A DNA stretch of 64,000 bases from Gymnothorax reevesii (Eukaryota > Chordata > Actinopteri > Anguilliformes > Muraenidae), in assembly GCA_029721435.1 (NCBI GenBank), contig CM056573.1:2480001-2544000 (forward strand), read 5' to 3'. Each line of letters starts with the position of its first letter. Position 1 is the stretch's first letter. Under the pieces are notes generated by a model, which was given only the letters and a program-made list of their open reading frames with translations, was not told where the DNA came from and made no database searches. This document shows, piece by piece, positions 58,993 through 64,000 of this stretch. The translations under genes and the position numbers were made by a program.

Positions 58993-59590
58993 GTGACCTC
59001 GAAATTGGCAAATGACCTTGAAAATGAATAGGGAACCCTTCCTCTGTACCAAGAAGCCTGTAGTAAGATTTAATAGCCATCCATCAAGTTAAACTCGAGT
59101 TACGGTGCGAAAACTGTGAAATCGGGGCAAAATCAACACTTTTTTGACCAGTGTGACCTTGGGATTCAACAAATGACCTTTAAAATCAACAGGGAACCTC
59201 TCCTCTATACCAAGAAGCTTGTTATAAGATTTCATAGCCATTCATTGAATTAAACTGGAGTTACGGTGCGAAAACCGTCAAATCGAACAAAATTTACACT
59301 TTTTTTACCTGTGTGACCTTGGGATTTGACGGATGACCTTAAAAAACAATAGGGAACATTTTCTCTATGCCTAGAAGCTATTTCCAAAATTTCATAGCGA
59401 TCCATGAATTCTAACTGGAGTAACAGCCTGAAAACCCGCAAACAAGGTCGTGACCTCTGTGAACTTGACCTTTGACTTTTGACCTCCACCTTGTACATGG
59501 ACATCACTTTGGTGAATGTGAATAACTCCTGAAAATTTCATGATGATACGACGACAGGAACATGGTCAAAAAGGTGTCACAAACGGATAG
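58993..59590. repeat. ~160-bp tandem repeat rich in TGACCT
   Basis: Copies begin GTGTGACCTT/C at 58,991, 59,151 and 59,311, with a fourth, shorter one at about 59,448. They share AAATGACCTT, AATAGGGAAC, CCAAGAAGC, GATTTCATAGCCAT and GGAGTTACGGTGCGAAAAC. The block ends with a GGATAGACGGACAGAC tail that resembles the CCGTCCGTC tracts of the foldback repeats. Non-coding. Confidence 0.85.
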
Positions 59591-59920
59591 ACGGACAGAC
59601 AAACGGACAGACAGAAGCATTCATAGAGCTGCTTGGTCGCAGCAAAAAATACACCATGTTTGAGAATCTTAAAATTCAAGTAAGTCAATTGTTCTCTTTT
59701 AACTTCTGACTGTTTACCTCTACCAAGATTCCATTTGAGATTATGTAGGGAAGTCAAGCAGTCTCCATTTATCTAAGAACACTGCTGTGACATTAGCAAA
59801 GGTGTGTCAAAACTCCGACCTCCCCCCCCTTTTTTTTTTGTCTGGTACTGTAAATGAGACATATTGGGACCTAACCTACCATTAATCAGTTCTACTTGCA
59901 TACGAAGCTAGATTAGCATG

Positions 59921-61978
59921 CATATTCAGACCTCACCTGTGGCTAATTCCAAAGGTGTCCAAAAGTAAGCTGAAAAAGCAGAATCCTCAGTGGATGACTA
60001 GAAGTATTCGTAGGATTTTGAGGGAAAAGAGGAATCTTTATAAGATTTACATAAAGGATAACAATGAGAATACTAGGGCTGAATACTGTAAAATGTGGGC
60101 TGTGGTAAAAAAAAAAGCTGAGGAATGTGAGAAGACTGTATGAAAGACAAATTGCACAGGGGGCAAAAACTAACCCTAAGCGCTTCTTTCAGTACTGTAG
60201 CAGAAAAAGGAAAGTCAAAGAGCAGGTTAAGTGCATAAAGAATAAAACCTGATCGCTGCTATTTGATAACAAGGATATTGCGGATTTAACAGTTACTTTG
60301 TTGAGAATTTTACCTCAAAGGGGGTCTTTATTTAGCCAGAGGACATGTTAAATGCTCAAGATTATTTAGCAGTAATTGAGGTTTGGGATAACGAAGTATT
60401 AGACAAGTTGCATTAACGAAAGGCAGATAAGGCAGCGGGTCCTGATGGTTTATAACCCAGAGTGCTCAGGGAAGTTGGTCAGATCATCTTTAAGCCGCTA
60501 TCCGCCATCTTCAGGTGGTCTTTATAAACTGGAGAAATATCAAATGATTGGAAACAGGGCAATATAATACCAATATATAAGAAAGGGGACCGTACCGAGC
60601 CAGGAAATTACAGGCCAGTGAGTTTAACTTTCATTGCGTGCAAAATATTGGAATCTATCATAAAAGATGAGCTGGACTTATTTCTTGAACGGAACAGTAT
60701 CTTGAGGGATAGCCAACATGGTTTTCGTAAGGGAAAACAAACCCTCTGGAATTTTTTGAAGAGGCCACCAGGACTTATGATCAGAGCAGGGCTTATGACA
60801 TCATACTTGGATTTTCAGAAAGAATTTGATACAGTACCGCATAAGAGATTAATTTTTAATTGAGCTCCATTGGAGTTACAGGAGTTATTCTGTAGTGGAT
60901 TCAAAACTGGTTACAAGACAGAACACAAAGAGTGGTGGTCAGTGGTATCTCATCTGAGCTAGGTATGGTGGAGAGTGGCGTCCCCCAGGGATCGGTGTTG
61001 GGGCCCCTGCTGTTCCTCATCTACATTAATGACCTTGATAGTAATATTGAGAGCAGATTGGTTAAATTTGCAGATGATACTAAATTGGGGGGTTTGGCAA
61101 ATAGTTTAAGGTGCACTAAAGTGATTCAGGATGATTTAGATAGAATCCAAAATTGGGCAGAGATGTGGCAAATGAAATTTCATGTAGCAAAATGTAAAGT
61201 TGCACATGTAGGTAATAAAAACATTAGACGGGATTTCTTCATGCGAGCTTTAAAACTAGAATGTGCTGCACAAGAGAAAGATCTGGGAGTGATTGTTGAA
61301 TAAACCCTCACAGGCTCTAGCCATTGTGCCGTAGCAGTTAAAAAAGCCAAACGGATGCTGGGATACATTGCCAAAATTATTGAGTACAAGACTAAGAAGG
61401 TGCTACCTCTTTTGTACAACACATTCGTCAGACCTCATCTGGAGTGTACAGTTCTGGGGACCATACTTTAAGATATAGAGGCTCTAGAGAAAGTTCAGAG
61501 AAGAGCCACTAAGCTTATTCCAGGTATAAAAGATGAAAGCTATGAGAAGAGGCTGAAGATCCTTAATCTCTTTAGTCTTAGGAAAATGAGACAAAGGGAT
61601 GATTTGATTGAGGTCTTTAAATATGTTAAAGGGATTAACAAAGTGAATCATGTAGGATTCCTTCGACCAAGTGTTGTGAGTGGAACTCAGGGTCTCAAAT
61701 GGAAGTTTACCAAAGGTAAATTTAGCACGGATATTCGGAAATATTTCTTCACTCAAAGAGTAATTTCAATGTGGAATAGTTTGCCTGACCATATTGTTGA
61801 GGCAGAGACCTTGGGAGTTTTCAAGAGCAGGCTTGACTTAAACCTAGATACCATTGAGTCAGAGTATCTGAAGGGATATACTCACAATAGTATAAAGAAA
61901 CTGGCGAGCGTAGTTGGGCTGAAAGGCCTGTTCTTGCCATTCATGTTATGTTAATGAGTTAATCTAGCATAAATAACC
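59921..61978 (+). mobile_element. CR1/L2-like LINE, 5' truncated, with possible target duplication
   Basis: Broken frames give WMTRSIRRILREKRNLYK, ESIIKDELDLFLERNSILRD, QHGFRKG, SGVPQGSVLGPLLFLIYIND, KFADDTKLGG (the RT active site), WQMKFHVAKCKV, EKDLGVIVE, LEKVQRRATKLIPG and FFTQRVISMWNSLPDH. This is a nearly continuous RT to C-terminus of a CR1-group element. AGATTAGCATG flanks it at 59,910-59,920 and 61,979-61,989. Stops and frameshifts abolish function. Confidence 0.88.
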
Positions 61979-61989
61979 AGATTAGCATG

Positions 61990-62278
61990 AGCTGACAGAT
62001 ATATTCGTCCATCATACTGTGATTTAATTACTTCTGCACCATTGGAGCATGTGTCCAACAATCCTCAGCCACTCCAACAATCCTCATCCGAAGGTAGTGA
62101 TCACAGAATAATCTATGGTGTGCACATTCATTAGCTGATTTAAGGATCCCAATTAAGAATCGGCAAGAATAAAGACCGATGGCGTCACTGTTAATGTATA
62201 TAGCCATTGTAACTATGGCCCTCGGCCTTGCAAACATCAGTTGGCTGACAGCGCTTGACCCTCAGCCTGGTGTCTCAC
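61990..62278. other. slc24a4 intron, no feature
   Basis: Short unique sequence between the LINE and the next exon. Confidence 0.4.
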
Positions 62279-62414
62279 CTGGTATGGAGAAGGGAGATGA
62301 CGTGTGACCCTCCTCCTCCACCTGCTTGTCCTCTGGGATGTTTCCGTTCTCCAGGTTGTCCGCTTTCCCGTCCACTACTGCGTTTTCCACCCCATTAGAT
62401 GCTTGAACTAACCT
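62279..62414 (-). CDS. slc24a4: slc24a4 exon, acidic cytoplasmic loop
   Basis: A 136-nt exon with acceptor CGCCCAG|AGGTTA and donor ATACCAG|GTGAGA. Encodes RLVQASNGVENAVVDGKADN and continues through LENGNIPEDK, EEEG and SPFSIP. Human NCKX4 has the same hydrophilic, acidic loop (SANGV, ENIENGNVP, SPFSVP). It is poorly conserved in length, as expected for the loop between the two membrane clusters. Entry phase 0 and exit phase 1 match neighbours. Confidence 0.9.
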
Positions 62415-63199
62415 CTGGGCGAACACACGAGCAGAAAAACCAGCAAAGCAACACGAGAAAACATTCAGACAGACTGAAATGTTTACATATTTATAAAATA
62501 CCCAATAATCTGTGCAAATTTACCATTACAGGTATTTAGCGGATGTTCTTATTCACATCAACATACAACATGAAGTGCAAGAGCTGGTACTGAGTTAGAC
62601 TAATCGAGTGTCATTCCTAAACAGATTTCCTAATTTCAAAATAGAAATGGGCCCATATTACTGCCTTGTCTCATGGCTTTGCTCATCACAGCAGCATAGT
62701 TAAAAGCTTCATGATGGTGTCACCTGCAGTGCCTGGATAGAGAGCGCCCTGACAACTCATGAACAGGAGCCATTTTGTTTCTGTAGCACAAAACAGCCAT
62801 TTCATGCAATGGAAATTTTTGGATTTTTTTATTCGTTCCTCAGGAGGGAAACATATTCATTTTGGAGGAATAAATAATAAAATGGCATGCAATGATTTAG
62901 ACATGCATAAAAGGAGAAAAATTTTCAGATGTGAGGGAAAAAAAAAATAAAAATGGGGGAGAGAAAAAAAAAAAAAAAAAAAACCTCATCAACTGCGAGA
63001 AGGGGTCTGATAACATGACAAAAACGAAAGGGCTCCATGACCACATTTTCTGGAACTCTCATTCCAGAACTATCTGGGAACTGTAGTCTCAGCTACCTCA
63101 ACCCCCGTGTCCCCCGTGGCCTGTACCAACACCCCCCCTTCACTCCCACCAGCAAGCTTCCCAACTCTGCCCCAGATAAACACTCTCCTCAGCCCGTAC
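62415..63199. other. slc24a4 intron
   Basis: Intron between the loop exons. AT-rich with poly-A runs near 62,940-62,985; no other feature. Confidence 0.6.
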
Positions 63200-63369
63200 C
63201 TCATTGATGATGAGGCGACTGGCCATTCTGAGTCTGGTTTTAGGGCCAAAGTGATTGGTGATCATGACTCGGAGTCCAGCTTCGGGGAAACGATAGTTGG
63301 ACGAACTGGAGCGAATCATCTCGTCCACCATCACCACAGAGCCCTGTCGGTAAGGCTTATCGGGCTTCA
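63200..63369 (-). CDS. slc24a4: slc24a4 exon, end of first membrane cluster to loop
   Basis: A 170-nt exon with acceptor GTTCCCAG|TGAAGC and donor AATGAG|GTACGG. Encodes KPDKPYRQGSVVMVDEMIRS then FPEAGLRVMITNHFGPKTRL and RMASRLIINE. Human NCKX4 reads VVMVDEIM, FPEAGLRIMITN and RLRMASRIIINE. It starts the large cytoplasmic loop. Upstream exons with the signal region and alpha-1 repeat lie past the right edge. Confidence 0.96.
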
Positions 63370-64000
63370 CTGGGAACACAGACACACCGTTACACAAACA
63401 CACACATGAACACAAACGCACACAGGCAGCCATAATTACATGCGTGCAGCATTCAAAAAAAAAAAAAAACAAGGGTCATGTATAAATGCATACAGGAGCA
63501 TTTTTAAATCCTAATAGCATTAATATACATCCATACTACCCCTCTCACTCTCACACTCACATACAGGATCCACAACTCCAACTACATCCAAGGGTCACCA
63601 TGTTCACATATGCACGGATGCATGAATTCATGCAACATTTTTGAATACCAGAGTCATTTTAAACACAAGTTACCACCCTTTCACAGATAAGCCCATCCTC
63701 AGATGTTGGTGCAGCTAGAAATACTCAGAGATTATCAACTATTTTACATAGAGGGGTCTATCCCAACATTTGCTGAATTGATTAGCTTTACCCAGAACAG
63801 ACAGTGAACACACACACACACACACACACACACATTAAGACACGACACAGGCATTAAACACAAACAAGACGAGACAGTGACACTGCAACAAAGAAGCAGA
63901 GGCAGTGTTGGTTTTAGCAAGGTTAAGCAGACAGGCTTTTCTGAGCTTTTGAATTCTAGTGCAGTTAGTTCAAGTACTAATGCAGTGTAATAGCAGAGGA
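63370..64000. other. slc24a4 intron with (CA)n
   Basis: No exon recognised. A (CA)n tract spans about 63,808-63,834. Confidence 0.6.

Overview
This is nuclear DNA from a ray-finned fish, most likely a teleost. The evidence is small conserved vertebrate exons separated by kilobase introns with GT-AG borders, plus a typical fish repeat load: several Tc1-like transposons, a Rex3-type LINE ending in a GATG-rich tail, Ty3/Gypsy, CR1/L2-like LINEs, many MITEs and (CA)n tracts. No prokaryotic, organellar or tRNA/rRNA gene was seen.

Two protein-coding genes are present, both on the minus strand. The right half (about 39.8-63.4 kb, continuing past the right edge) holds the last seven coding exons of slc24a4, the K+-dependent Na+/Ca2+ exchanger NCKX4. 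They run from the cytoplasmic loop through the alpha-2 ion-binding repeat to the stop codon, and all splice phases agree. The left part (about 4.4-19.0 kb, continuing past the left edge) holds the first five coding exons of rin3, a Ras/Rab5 interactor: an N-terminal extension, an SH2 domain split over four exons (one only 34 nt long), and a large proline-rich exon ending in the RIN-homology region. The VPS9 exchange-factor exons lie off the left edge. slc24a4 upstream of rin3 in head-to-tail order matches the human 14q32 arrangement, so this is a conserved syntenic pair. The two proteins are not known to act together.

The 20-kb interval between the genes, and the introns, are filled with mobile elements and tandem arrays. 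From left to right: a splice-motif-bearing minisatellite beside the large rin3 exon (5.69-6.03 kb); a piggyBac-like MITE (8.26-8.46 kb); a Tc1-like element (8.8-10.3 kb); a (TA)n tract; LINE 3' tails (11.2-12.3 kb); two inverted copies of a foldback repeat (8.0-8.2 and 16.2-16.5 kb); an antisense Gypsy pol remnant (19.6-24.2 kb) with 68 perfect-length 32-bp units amplified inside its integrase; a Tc1 remnant; an LTR-like segment; a second Tc1-like element (26.6-27.8 kb); two LINE C-termini (29.6-31.3 kb); a ~150-bp tandem repeat interrupted by a TA-flanked transposon (32.8-34.0 kb); and the putative slc24a4 3' UTR (about 34.3-39.8 kb).

Inside the slc24a4 introns are a piggyBac transposase relic, 60/61-bp and 27-bp minisatellites, a MITE, a full-length Tc1-like element, a Helitron-like repeat, a Rex3 copy split by an insertion, a three-level nest (hAT-like MITE inside a Harbinger-like element inside a piggyBac-like MITE), and two LINEs.

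The most notable signals are the Gypsy-integrase-derived minisatellite, the triple nest with readable target-site duplications, and perfect DR1 nuclear-receptor motifs carried by several unrelated dispersed repeats. No new multi-gene system was found. All identifications come from reading translations and motifs, without a database search.
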